Program-made: the position numbers and the translations under genes | Assembly (NCBI GenBank): GCA_011033025.1 | Contig: WFMF01000019.1 | Coordinates: forward strand, 930,001 to 994,000 | Direction of reading: 5' to 3' | Source of the DNA: Beroe forskalii | Taxonomy: Eukaryota > Ctenophora > Nuda > Beroida > Beroidae | Length of the DNA stretch: 64,000 nucleotides | Part shown: piece after piece, positions 47,628 to 57,802 of the stretch | How the letters are laid out: each line of letters opens with the position of its first letter | How positions within the stretch are numbered: position 1 is the stretch's first letter | The notes under the pieces: generated by a model | The model's input: the letters and a program-made list of their open reading frames with translations, nothing else | Databases searched by the model: none | Told to the model about the DNA's origin: nothing

Positions 47628-48395
47628 GAGAAATGAGAATCATTCTGGAATTTCCAAGTGTCGCGGCACCATGTTCATACAGGTTGGTACAAACGATGGT
47701 TGTGTGAAAATTTGGGAACGCGTTCTCAGGCCCGTGACATGTCATTTCAATCATCAGAATTGTTTGGAATATTTTAGATTTAAATATATGATATTCCTTG
47801 GTTATTTAACCATGCACCCGTGATAGTGACTGACCACGTCACCAAATAAGGTGGTGTGGTGTCACCAAAGGACCACTGTGCTCCATGATAATAACGCTGT
47901 GCCCTACTGCTGTACGCTAGACTTGTGCAATCATCTGTAGAAGGGTGTCCGCTAGACTGGAGAATTGTGTCTGGGATTCTAGGGAGCTTTAAAACGGTGC
48001 ATGTTGGGAATCCTCCGGCTACATTAGGAAAATAGTCCTCTCCGAATCGCTGATTGAGCACTTTAAGCCCTGATTATGACGTCATTACCTCTCTCAAGCC
48101 TGTTGCTGGTGTGTGTGACTGGCTGAAGAGTCCTTGATGTAATTCCACGTACACTCTGTAATGTGTTCGTATTGCTTGATAAGTCCCTACATTGGAATTA
48201 TAAGCTATGAAAGGCCTTAGTTTCTTCTTCCGTGTTTCATCTTAATGCTATAATGTGTTTCATCTCAATGCTGTTATGCGTGTATTCTTGTATCAACTCT
48301 CTTGCATATCATAGCACTGCGTAGGCTTCGATCATCGATCTGATTCGATTTTCAAATGCCTCTGATATTATGTGATGTCTGATTCCCGTTGATTC
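47628..48395 (+). repeat. Dispersed ~770-bp duplicate, copy 1
   Basis: It runs from CTAGAGAAATGAGAATCATT to GATTCCCGTTGATT and is highly similar to 63219-64000 in the same orientation. Small indels separate the copies. It contains TATGACGTCATTACC near 48076. No coding capacity is apparent. Confidence 0.9.
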
Positions 48396-48399
48396 AATT

Positions 48400-48920
48400 T
48401 CAATTTCAGAACGATTTTTACTTTTGTAGTCTCACTTTTTATGTGATTCCATTGTTTGCTTTTAAGCTGATCTATTTTTTTCATCTGAAAAAAATACACT
48501 CATTATCATCCAGGTATATCTTGGCTGCTATTTTTCTCTATTTTCAGTCCTTATTTTACTCTGCCCAGTACAGAACTCTTGTGATGATGTTATCGAGTTT
48601 AGAGGGGTCCGATAATTCAGCATTCATTCCGCGCTTGTTTTATCAAAAATATGGTTGAAACCATTTAAATCATCAAATCGTCTGTGTTATTATATGTAAA
48701 CCAATGTAAAAAGTCTGTTTTTACATGAGAATCAAAGGAGCTGAATAGGGGACTGACAGCTTCAATCAGATCTGTATCATCAATTCAACTCTTGAATCTT
48801 GGCACCTGTTATTGCTTTGCTCATCCGTCCAATATGGTCATTATCAAAGAGTGTTTTCTCGTTGGAACCGGAACTGCCAATCACACCATGCGGCATGCAG
48901 CTCGATTTAATCTGAGGCGC
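48400..48920. other. No gene recognised
   Basis: AT-rich; the 89-codon frame at 48389 is hydrophobic but lacks a domain or good context. Confidence 0.4.
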
Positions 48921-48925
48921 CCGTA

Positions 48926-49138
48926 ACGTTCGTCGGTCGATCGAACGGAATTGGTCGATCGATCAACTCCATTTGAACGAATGGTGTGTTTTAATGCTCC
49001 CTGTTGACTTGAATCGTGTTTAAATGAGCAATATTTAGTTGTTTCCCTACTAGATTAAAGATTTTCTATTAAAAACACATCAGTCGATCAAATGAAGTTG
49101 ATCGATCGACCGGTTCCGTTCGATCGACCGACGAACGT
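48926..49138. mobile_element. 213-bp MITE with 42-bp inverted ends, TA-flanked
   Basis: Ends ACGTTCGTCGGTCGATCGAA and the complement match at 40 of 42 positions; both flanks are TA. The arms are built of GATCGATC/GGTCGATCG palindromic words. TA fits a Tc1/mariner-type origin. Confidence 0.85.
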
Positions 49139-49717
49139 TACATGCACCTGACTTTTACCACCTCTATTTTATCTGAATTCTAAATAATGCTTGCTCTGTA
49201 AAAGCTCTTTAGCACACTCAGCTCTTTCCATCAGTGTCTTCACTTCTTGATCAGCTATGAAGAGAGCTTTACAGCTTCTGAATGTCGCTTTACTGATTCC
49301 AAGAATTGCTAGTTAGAAGAGAATTGCTGGCATGCTGATTAGAAGAAAGCTGCCACTCAGTGATCACGTGACTGGGCCTCTGCACTATAAAGTGAGTCAG
49401 GAATATTGGCAGTGCTTGACGGCAAGTCCAGTTTGATAAACATGATGGATTTGGATAAAGATCTCACTCATCAAGTTCTGTTTTGCGTGTAAACATTTAG
49501 CGTTTAAATGAGCTTTCATCCCTTCCGCACGTCTTCATTTTTGATTCAAAAATAGTTGCAATGTTTGTGAAGTTTTGAAATATTTCAATGCATAAGGAAG
49601 TTTTCTCCATTTTTGACGCTTTTGAACGCATTCAAATCAAATTTCAGTCTGTTTTGAACTCCCTTTGACTCGATCCTTTACCATCAGAATTTTCAGAAAG
49701 CAATCCACTTGCCGGCA

Positions 49718-50140
49718 ATGATCCTCCTCTTTTTGACCCTCTCCACTCTCCTTCTCCACCTCTCTCACTCCGGAACATTCCAGATCATCGCCTGCTTTGA
49801 CACAAAGTGCCCTGTTTCATCCGAGGACCTACAGACTATTGTCAGATATGAGGACTGCGAGCGATCTATGTCTCGTGCAGTGTTCTGTGACAAGGACACC
49901 GAACTCTGTGTCCACAACCCCATGACAGGAAAAGCATCGTGTGTCCTGAGAGCTGTCCCTACTGAGTCCCCTGTTTGGGGACGGGAGGACGAACTGTCCA
50001 TCCTGTCCATTGTCATGCCCCTCGCTATCATCCTGCTCCTGCTGTGCTCGGTGTTGTTGTGGCGCTATGGGGGTCATGTGACTTACTGGTATCATCTGAG
50101 TTCAAGCCGTGTCAGCCCCTTATTCACTCCTACTACTTAG
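49718..50140 (+). CDS. Putative single-pass membrane protein with Cys-rich ectodomain (140 aa)
   Basis: Not recognised. The ATG at 49718 follows an acceptor-like TTTTCAG (49690-49696) and opens with MILLFLTLSTLLLHLSHSG, a clear signal peptide. The ectodomain, about residues 20-92, has six cysteines (ACFDTKC, EDCER, VFCDK, ELCV, ASCV), enough for three disulphides. A transmembrane helix follows (LSILSIVMPLAIILLLLCSV, about residues 93-113), then a short tail from WRYGG. Codon use is GC-rich like the abLIM exons. The topology resembles small type I receptors or Ly6-like proteins, but the cysteine pattern fits none I can name. The last codons may be intron read-through, since GTCATG after TATGGGG could be a donor. 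Confidence 0.55.
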   Translation: MILLFLTLSTLLLHLSHSGTFQIIACFDTKCPVSSEDLQTIVRYEDCERSMSRAVFCDKDTELCVHNPMTGKASCVLRAVPTESPVWGREDELSILSIVMPLAIILLLLCSVLLWRYGGHVTYWYHLSSSRVSPLFTPTT

Positions 50141-50144
50141 CAGG

Positions 50145-51725
50145 GATTATCATGTACGTATTATCCTATCTAGTAGTGGTTAATCTAGAAACTGAACTGA
50201 AAAGAGTGGTGCGATCCAATTTCTTTCATGATACTGTGTTATAGATCTAGACGATATATTGAAAGACAAAATAAATTATTTTCCGTCCTGACAATTTTAT
50301 GCCCTGACAATCTTAGGGCACTCAAGTTGAACATGCAAGCACCTGTAGTAATCCCCAGTACAAATCACATAACGAATATTATTCCGTTCTCGATGAGAAC
50401 GGAATGCAAGATTTTCCTGCAACATCATGATATTCCACGAATTCAGTATAAAGAATTCGATATGAAATAAGGAAATCGTATTGCATAAATTTCTGTTGAA
50501 ATCGAATCCGTTGCATAAAATTAAAAGCGGATAAATTTGTTTGATAGAATTATTAGTGTAAATATTCCCAAATATCCTCATCTCGTCGGACCTCGCAAGT
50601 ATTTGTGACACCGATTAGGGTGTAACAGAATTTCCCGACTTTGACAACTCAAAATGCCTGGGCTAATTTCATACAGCCTAGGGCATAAGAAAACCAAAAA
50701 TCAAAAAATTTTTGGAAAAAAATATTTTTTGGGACTCGCCAGGAGGCAAAAAAATTTTTGCCCTATTAATCATAAAGGCAAATTGCCTAGGTACTATAAC
50801 TTGGGAAGTACTTGTCTATGTCTCTTGTCGTCGTGTTCATCGTTTTCTACAGGTAAGAAAATGGGGTATAGGTCAAAATTATGCTTCTATCTCATTCAGG
50901 GGCTGAGATATGGCCGATTTTCGTATGCCCATATATGGTAAATGACCATATATGGGCGCCAACAACATAATAACTTTTTTAACCATAAGAGATAGCAACG
51001 AAATTTTTGCTTTTTTTGTATACTAAGTCATACCCAAAGAACACGGTTTTGGTGAGTCAGAATTGTTTTAAGTCATTAAGTGGCCAGACGGCAATATATG
51101 CCAATTTTGGCTTCATCAGAATGCCATTGCCATTCGGCCCTTTACAAAAAATTTGAATCCAAACCTGTCTTTGGAATTAACAACAACAATAACAGGCTGG
51201 TACGTTTTGGTTAAAAAAGCCGGTGGAATTGGGGCCGATTAAATTAAATAATTAAAGGCCAGTTGATTTAGGTCAGAAGAAACTTTTATAACTTGGCTTC
51301 TGTACCTCTCAATTCATTAATCATTTGACCGTCATTATTTAACACAGATAATGGCCTAAATCATGATGTTAGACCAGGATTTGGGTTTTTGATGCAATTT
51401 ACTTAGGATAAGTTGGTTTTTTGGCTATTTTGAGCAAAAATTTCTTTGTCAACTGCTTGATGAATTTGTCCGAGGCCGGTTAAAATGATCCGATTTTTAT
51501 CGATAGGGCCGGTTAAAAAAGGCTGGCTAAATAAAGGCCAATAAGGTAACTTGTAATTTTGTATTTATCACTTTAACAAGTTCGTTTTTAGAAGCATTTC
51601 AAGTTCGTGCTGACGGTACAGTTGATTGATTGTTACCCGTTCTGAGCTATGTGAATTGATTATTTCATTTTTAGTTTTTTGCTCTGTTTGAAAAGGTCGT
51701 ATATTTAATTTTAATCTCTCGCTCT
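50145..51725. other. No gene; AT-rich noncoding
   Basis: Short palindromes include CCATATATGG-TAAATGA-CCATATATGG at about 50931-50957. The part 51220-51545 has repeated GGCCGGTTAA/AAAGGCC words. No coding feature. Confidence 0.45.
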
Positions 51726-51729
51726 AATT

Positions 51730-52350
51730 GTCTAGTATAGCGCGGCTCGCGCTACACAAACAGGAAAAGTAAAGTACACACGCTGTTAGTATAGCGCGAG
51801 CCGCGCCGTCGCGAGCAGCATCGTGTCGAGTTTTGCCCATCCCTAGTATGCAACACGACCCTCCAAACCTCCGAGTGTTGCGCGCAGGGATGGGAGAAAT
51901 CCATCAAGTCGATACGTGGTTTAGCGCTTGCCGCGCCGCGCACTCCGTGCGCGTAACCAGGGCCCTGGTTAGGGCAAGCGTCCGCCGAATATACGCGCGC
52001 TTGCGTGTCAAGTTTCAAATCAAAAATAATAGTCGTAAGATGTTACTCCAATATCCAACCATGGCCATGCGCCGCGCGCGCAGCCCCCGGCCCCTTATTG
52101 CTAAACACGTCTATCCCTGTTTAAATAAAAATCCCTGCGAGCAAAATTAAACAATGTTTAATTTGGCTCGCACGGCGCGTTTCCCCGTAGTAAAGCGCGC
52201 GCGGTGCGTACACACACTTATGTGGAAGCCCCTTATTTTAACTGTTTGCACATTTGCGCTTGCTAAACACGTATATCCCTGTCTGCGTTGCGCGGCGCGC
52301 GCGTACGCACACCTATGTGGGCTTAGGAACATTTGCGCTTTCGAAGAAAT
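51730..52350. repeat. CpG-rich repeat block related to 35.4-36.6 kb
   Basis: Shares CTCCGAGTGTTGCGCGCAGG (51867) with 35.2 and 36.97 kb, CCAGGGCCCTGGTTAGGGCAAG (here cut short) with 36.83 kb in degenerate form, and CTAAACACGTATATCCCTG (52262) with 36.54 kb. AGTATAGCGCG occurs twice at 51734 and 51788. Confidence 0.7.
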
Positions 52351-52354
52351 AGAC

Positions 52355-53080
52355 GCAGACGGGCAACGCGACGCCCGTCGAAAAAATAGCTGACAACGAT
52401 AATCACAATATTTTTTAAGTATAATTGAATTGCATCTAAGTATTTTCCTTACCTTTTTTATCATCACTCTCCTTCCCTATTAAACCTTGAATCAGATAAT
52501 ATTGATTGATATCAGATTTTATTAGTTTATAATTAAGTATTTGATTCTGTTATTGTGATACACCATCCATCATGGATGTTTGGTGCTTCCTCAAGCTATA
52601 TAATATTTTACTCTCTTCGGAGATTTTCCCCATTAAAAAAATATTTTTGAAAGTTTCTGATTACAATTCTCTTGTATCAGCGTTATTTTGTTAAGTTTCT
52701 GGGGTCAAATATGCAGTATTTATAATTATACCCGGCCCCCTTATAAACAATAAAGATCAAACCTTTCATAAACTGTAAAAGGTACTATTTGCAGAACAAA
52801 TACTGTCTTCTTTCACCTATTTTTTTGTGTTGCTGTTGGACATGGACACTTGGTGCTTTTTCAGTTTTTTGCCCATGTAATTTTATTTTGTGTTGTTGGC
52901 CCCACTTCTTTGTAAAAGTCACAATATTAATGTTATTTTATGATTATTAACTGCCCAATGCCCATATGCATACCCTTCTACAGCAAAGGATTTTAATTGT
53001 TTAGATATCATACATAAGGCTTTAGATGCTGTTGTATTTAATATTTGATCTTACTAACCATCATTTGAGTAGTTCTTGTG
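52355..53080. other. No gene; 5' flank of the CRYZL1-like gene
   Basis: AT-rich, with short repeated words shared between 52570-52620 and 52840-52880 (TTGGTGCTT). No promoter element can be assigned. Confidence 0.4.
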
Positions 53081-54133
53081 ATGTATCAAGTGCAATGTTG
53101 CTATAAAGATGGTAAATCAGTAGAATATTCGAAATCTGTGTATCAGACTCAAGAAGCATTAATGGAGTATGATGTGAAAATTCAGGTTCAGTATTGTCTG
53201 ATTAGAAGAAAAAGAGTTTCATTTTTTATGGAAGAGCTAATCAGAAAATGTGAAGATAAATTTGCTGAAGGTATTGGAAATGCTGGCATTGGTGTTATCA
53301 CTGAGCTGGGAAGTAATGTTGTTGACATAACTGTGGGCACAACAGTTATTTTCATTATACCTGAGTCTGCAAACCATTCTGGATTAGCCAACTTCTGTAT
53401 TATCCCTCGCTACTTTTGCTTCCAATGTCATTCTTCTCTTGATAAAACTGATGTCTGTGTTGTGATAGATGCCCTTATTCCAGCTTATTATACCTTACAA
53501 AATAGGATATCCCAAGGGGATGTAGTTCTTGTTTGTAATGGTCATACTCCTCATGGTCAATTAATCATACAATTATTGCATCATAAAGGCTGTAAGGTAG
53601 TTGCCTATCTTTCCCAGGAGTTTGAAAAGGACATGCTTAGTCCCTATCGCCATATGATTGATAGTTTCTTTGAAGGTTGGATTCATCAATCAAATAATAA
53701 ACAAATATGTGATAATTTGTTAAAAGAATCTGATGGACTTGGTTTTTCATCTGTCTTATACTTGCAAACTAATTCAAGTGGAAATAGTGATACCTTCCAG
53801 AAAGGTAACTTGTCATTGCCTGTTGCTGTAACTATTTTAGCAGCTGGTGGTAATCTTGTATTAGCTGAGGAGAGACACCTGCTCAGCAAAAGCATGTGCC
53901 AGCACTTGTTTTTAAAAGCATGTTCAATCTACTATGTGAACCCAACTGCAAATCTCTCTTCTCCATCTAAATTAGGAAGTCTATTCAATTTTCTTATTTC
54001 AAAACTAGAATCACTTGAAAGAAAAGAAATTCGTCCACCCCAACCAATCCATAAGTTGAGTGTTGATGACTCTATCTCTGTTTTAAATGATCCAAAAGAC
54101 CCTATGCAAGGTTCATATGTTGTTCAGATTTGA
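53081..54133 (+). CDS. CRYZL1: CRYZL1-like quinone-oxidoreductase-like protein, single exon
   Basis: A 350-residue MDR-superfamily protein; CRYZL1 is a poorly characterised relative of zeta-crystallin, about 349 residues in human. The alignable segments run along the whole length: an N-terminal GroES-like part with GIGNAGIGVITELGS (human-like EIAGI-x-DVGS), a Rossmann segment with GDVVLVCNGHTPHGQLIIQL (about residues 160-180) and LLHHKGCKVVAYL, ESDGLGFSSVLYL, and a C-terminus ending SYVVQI. No zinc ligands are evident, as in the subfamily. ATG at 53081 is chosen because the first in-frame codon of the open stretch (53078) is GTG. Vertebrate relatives have many introns; this frame has none. 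It lies 563 bp before the AP4B1-like gene on the same strand, with AT-rich codon use. Confidence 0.82.
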   Translation: MYQVQCCYKDGKSVEYSKSVYQTQEALMEYDVKIQVQYCLIRRKRVSFFMEELIRKCEDKFAEGIGNAGIGVITELGSNVVDITVGTTVIFIIPESANHSGLANFCIIPRYFCFQCHSSLDKTDVCVVIDALIPAYYTLQNRISQGDVVLVCNGHTPHGQLIIQLLHHKGCKVVAYLSQEFEKDMLSPYRHMIDSFFEGWIHQSNNKQICDNLLKESDGLGFSSVLYLQTNSSGNSDTFQKGNLSLPVAVTILAAGGNLVLAEERHLLSKSMCQHLFLKACSIYYVNPTANLSSPSKLGSLFNFLISKLESLERKEIRPPQPIHKLSVDDSISVLNDPKDPMQGSYVVQI

Positions 54134-54696
54134 AGTAATTAAAATTGTAATAGTTTTTAAATTTTGTGGTGATATGATTCATGAACTAGAAAATTTTGCC
54201 ATCAGATCTAAGCCATACTTGCTGAAGTTTAATGTAAAAATCTTAATTCATGTTGATCATACATCAAAGAATATTTTGATTTGATTAATTGCAAAATTAA
54301 TGTTACATGTGTTATATAAACTTTCTTTTATAAATTGATTCTTGTTTAATATTTCATTATTATGATTTTATCCTAGCTATGTATAACACTATGAATTATT
54401 AAGTTATATCTGTTTATTGTTTTTACCAAAATATTGTTTTACTGTATCAATTTAGGCAACATCAATTACCATCCAGAAATTTAATTCGTTCAATATTACC
54501 TATATCTTGTAAAAATTCACTTCATGTATTATTCTTCCCTTCTAAGAATTTGCTCATCTTTGATAAATTAGTTTGTAAAACTAGAAATAAGAGTACCATG
54601 ACTAATTGATACCTTGAGGGATGGGAAATAATGAATAATTGACCAATAAACACCTGAAAAAGTAATCTGTACAAGTTGTATAGTTTCATTCTAATA
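54134..54696. other. Intergenic spacer
   Basis: AT-rich, 563 bp, between two same-strand intronless genes. No clear poly(A) run or repeat that would mark a retrocopy boundary was seen. Confidence 0.5.
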
Positions 54697-57012
54697 ATGT
54701 CAGTTTCTGAACTTGAAGAGATCAAAACACTTTTGCACACACATAATGGAGATTTGGAGAAGTTGAAGAAAGTGATGTCAAAAATAATGGCAAATGTATA
54801 TGTGGGTAAAGATATGTCATCCCTATTTCCTGATATTGTCCTTCAAGCCAGAGTTCAAGAGAGTTCAGTAAATCGACTGATTGGTATGTTCACTGCTCAG
54901 TATGGACATCTCCATTCAGATACTGCCCTTCTATGTATCAACCAGCTGACCAAGGATATATTACATGATTCAGATCCCCTACAAAGAGGACATGCCTTAC
55001 AAACATTGGGATCCCTTAATATTCCATCCCTTGCTGAGTATATTGCCCCACCAATTAAAGTTGCCCTCCAAGACAATGATCAATATGTCAGAAGACTTGC
55101 TATCAATGGATGTGTCAAAATATTCAGTATGAACAAAGATGTTTTTGATGAGCAACTTTTGGCATGTCACTTAGAAGAAATGACTGAAGATTTTGATGAA
55201 AATGTTGTTGTTATAGCTATTGCTGCACTGGTTCAGGTGAAGCAAGGGTACAAAATAAAGCAGTCTTTGGCACTTAAAGTTTTAAAGCACCTCAATGATT
55301 TTTCTGACTGGCAGGTCCCAATTGTCTTATCTGCAATTGATGCTAAAAACCTTGTAAATTGTGAAGAAGAATTAATGGATGTCATAAGTTATGTTGGTAA
55401 ATTTCTAGATGATTGTTCTTCTTCAGTAGTTCTTCACATTATCAACCTTCTGCAGTGTGCTGTTGATTCTCAAAATTCTCCTAAATTGAAGCAGCAATTT
55501 TCAGATTGTACAAGAAAACCACTTTTGTTCAGAATAAGGCATTCAAATCCAGAGGTATCATACATATTCTGTCTTGAAATATCCAGAATAATACCAGACC
55601 TAACTGCACTATCTGGATATTATAGAACTTTTTTCCCTATGTATTATGATCCTACATTTCTTAAGGCAGAAAAATTGCATGTTTTATCAAGCTTAATAAA
55701 TGCAAAAAATGTGAGCCAAATTTTCTCGGAGTTGCTTGAGTGCCTAAAATCTCCAAAGCATGATGACATATTAAAGGACTTATCTGAATGTGTTGCAGTT
55801 TGTGTTCTAAGTCATGGCAATGATGTTGAAAACTTGATTGTCCAACTTGCAAACTTGTTACAGACTGGTTCAGGGATGTTGATATCAACATTGCTCCCAT
55901 TTTTAGAAAACATCGTCATTTCTTTAGAGGATTGTGCTCAGATAATATTACCTCAACTTCAACATTGTGCTGAATTCGATTTGACTCCTGAAGCTAGTGT
56001 TGCATTGATTTCTCTGCTTGGTTCATATGGGGACATTTTGCCAGAATGTGTTTCTATGTTCTATTGTTATGTAGAAGAATATTTTAATTTAGATACAGAT
56101 GTTAAATCAGCCCTCCTAGCAGCTGTCATGAAGCAAATAAATCTCAAAGGAATGCATATTATTTGTAGGAAATTGATGAAGCTAATCAAGGAAGATGAGG
56201 ATCCTCTTATTAAAACTAGAGCTAAGACATACTGTGCTATTGTGAACTCAAACCAAGGAATTTCTCTTCAATGTGATGAAAAGCATCATGTAGTCCTATT
56301 TCCTTCAAAACCTGACAGTTTTACAAGTTACCCTGTTTTTGCTGCAATAAAATCAACAAATGAAGCCCCTAAAAAAGAAGTTTCAGCTCAAATACCTGCA
56401 TCAGTTGTGAATGAAATCTCGACAAATGATAATTTAACTGTGTCTTCAAATGTTAGCAATGATCTTCTGGGCATAGACGATTTAGTTTCAGAATCAGTTA
56501 TTGATCAAGATATTCAACAACTACACATAGAATCTAAACCAGTAGATCAGGGCACGAATAGCATTAAAGAGGAGCTCTCTTCTATATTTGAAGTGCCTGC
56601 AAAGACGGTACCATTGCAACAAGATGCAAATTGTCTTCCTCAAACCCTTGAAAACTTCCTGGTGACGTTATCAAAATCTTCCATGCAACCCGAAGTCTAC
56701 GAGCAAAACTGGGGCAAAAATTGGAAATCAGAAAAGTTCAAGGCTGTTTTAAGTCAGTCTAATATATCCATATCCTCCAATTTGCAAGCCATGTTTCTGG
56801 AAAATTGTATCTCAACCATGGCCATAACTCCACCAACAGTGGACCCCCAACAGCTATTCCTCTACTCTTCTAGTGCTGGAATGATGATTTTGATTAAAGT
56901 ACTTCTGAGTTTCGTTAATAATACTCTTGAATTAGAGGTTCGAGCTGCCAATCATATGATATCACAGTTAATGTTGAGATTTATCAAGCATAAACTAGGA
57001 TTCATAAGCTGA
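54697..57012 (+). CDS. AP4B1: AP-4 complex beta subunit-like, single exon
   Basis: A 771-residue adaptin. AP-4 is a non-clathrin coat at the trans-Golgi network that sorts cargo, including ATG9A. The N-terminal ~520 residues form a HEAT-like trunk with adaptin hallmarks (VRRLAINGCVKIFSM near 140; WQVPIVLSAID near 210). A Ser/Asn-rich hinge (about 550-650) contains DLLGIDDLV. The C-terminal platform begins PEVYEQNWGKNWKSE and ends near IKHKLGFIS, as in AP4B1; AP-1/2 beta subunits instead have a longer hinge and two-part ear. Human AP4B1 is 739 residues. ATG at 54697 (MSVSELEEIK) is preferred over the upstream in-frame TTG. No frameshift was found. AATAAA at about 57211 is a plausible poly(A) signal. 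The absence of introns is unusual for this family. Confidence 0.88.
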   Translation: MSVSELEEIKTLLHTHNGDLEKLKKVMSKIMANVYVGKDMSSLFPDIVLQARVQESSVNRLIGMFTAQYGHLHSDTALLCINQLTKDILHDSDPLQRGHALQTLGSLNIPSLAEYIAPPIKVALQDNDQYVRRLAINGCVKIFSMNKDVFDEQLLACHLEEMTEDFDENVVVIAIAALVQVKQGYKIKQSLALKVLKHLNDFSDWQVPIVLSAIDAKNLVNCEEELMDVISYVGKFLDDCSSSVVLHIINLLQCAVDSQNSPKLKQQFSDCTRKPLLFRIRHSNPEVSYIFCLEISRIIPDLTALSGYYRTFFPMYYDPTFLKAEKLHVLSSLINAKNVSQIFSELLECLKSPKHDDILKDLSECVAVCVLSHGNDVENLIVQLANLLQTGSGMLISTLLPFLENIVISLEDCAQIILPQLQHCAEFDLTPEASVALISLLGSYGDILPECVSMFYCYVEEYFNLDTDVKSALLAAVMKQINLKGMHIICRKLMKLIKEDEDPLIKTRAKTYCAIVNSNQGISLQCDEKHHVVLFPSKPDSFTSYPVFAAIKSTNEAPKKEVSAQIPASVVNEISTNDNLTVSSNVSNDLLGIDDLVSESVIDQDIQQLHIESKPVDQGTNSIKEELSSIFEVPAKTVPLQQDANCLPQTLENFLVTLSKSSMQPEVYEQNWGKNWKSEKFKAVLSQSNISISSNLQAMFLENCISTMAITPPTVDPQQLFLYSSSAGMMILIKVLLSFVNNTLELEVRAANHMISQLMLRFIKHKLGFIS

Positions 57013-57802
57013 TCCATTTTTGTAGTCAAATTTATTGCGTTTTGAAATTCAAATTGTAAATAATTTCAAATTTTCTGGATTATGAAATTGTGGGTACAAA
57101 TTGATTGTACAGAAGTAAGAGGCTTTCGGCCAGATAAGGTTTTCAAACATTTACTTTTAAGCTTTCCTGTTGATAGAGTATCAGTTCCGTTTATAAATTT
57201 ATCACTTTTAAATAAAAACTATCCGACTTCCTAATTGTTGTAGAAAGACATGAAACGCTTTAAACTTAGATTTAGTTTTTCTTTACCTTAGCTTGAAAGC
57301 ATGGAAAATGGCCAGATGACAGATCCTTTGAATAATAATGCCTTTACATAATGTGATTACGATGAGTATGTTATATTGTTATAATTTTGTTATTGATGCT
57401 TTGAATGAATGGATTAGAAAATTAAAAATGATCATAAAATCATTTAAGTTTTATTTTCAAATCTATTATATTCAGACAATTTAAAGCTATTCAGTGATCA
57501 TTTCTATTATATCAACCAACTTATGAATTTCCCAATGGTTTGCTAAGAATTTGTCTCTTCATGAGTCCCGTCTACCAATTCAAGGAAATTAGCCCCAGTC
57601 TGATTAATCGTTTATCCCTGAAAATCTGGAATTCTGATCAGCACAATTCTTCTATTAGCTTCATATTTTACAATAACTCCCAATTTATCCATGCTCTCTC
57701 CCTGGCATGTTGACGCATAAGCTGTTTAAATCGCTCCGTTTTATTTGAATAAAATGATTCGCCCATTACCATTTACTTGAACTCATTAGATCAAGAAAGG
57801 AA
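57013..57802. other. Intergenic; 3' flank of AP4B1 and 5' flank of HPF1
   Basis: AT-rich with an AATAAA near 57211. No TATA box or other promoter element is convincing. Confidence 0.45.

Noticed and set aside
49765..50095. Minus-strand frames opposite the 49718 gene
   Set aside because: They lack signal or domain features, while the plus strand has a signal peptide and transmembrane helix.
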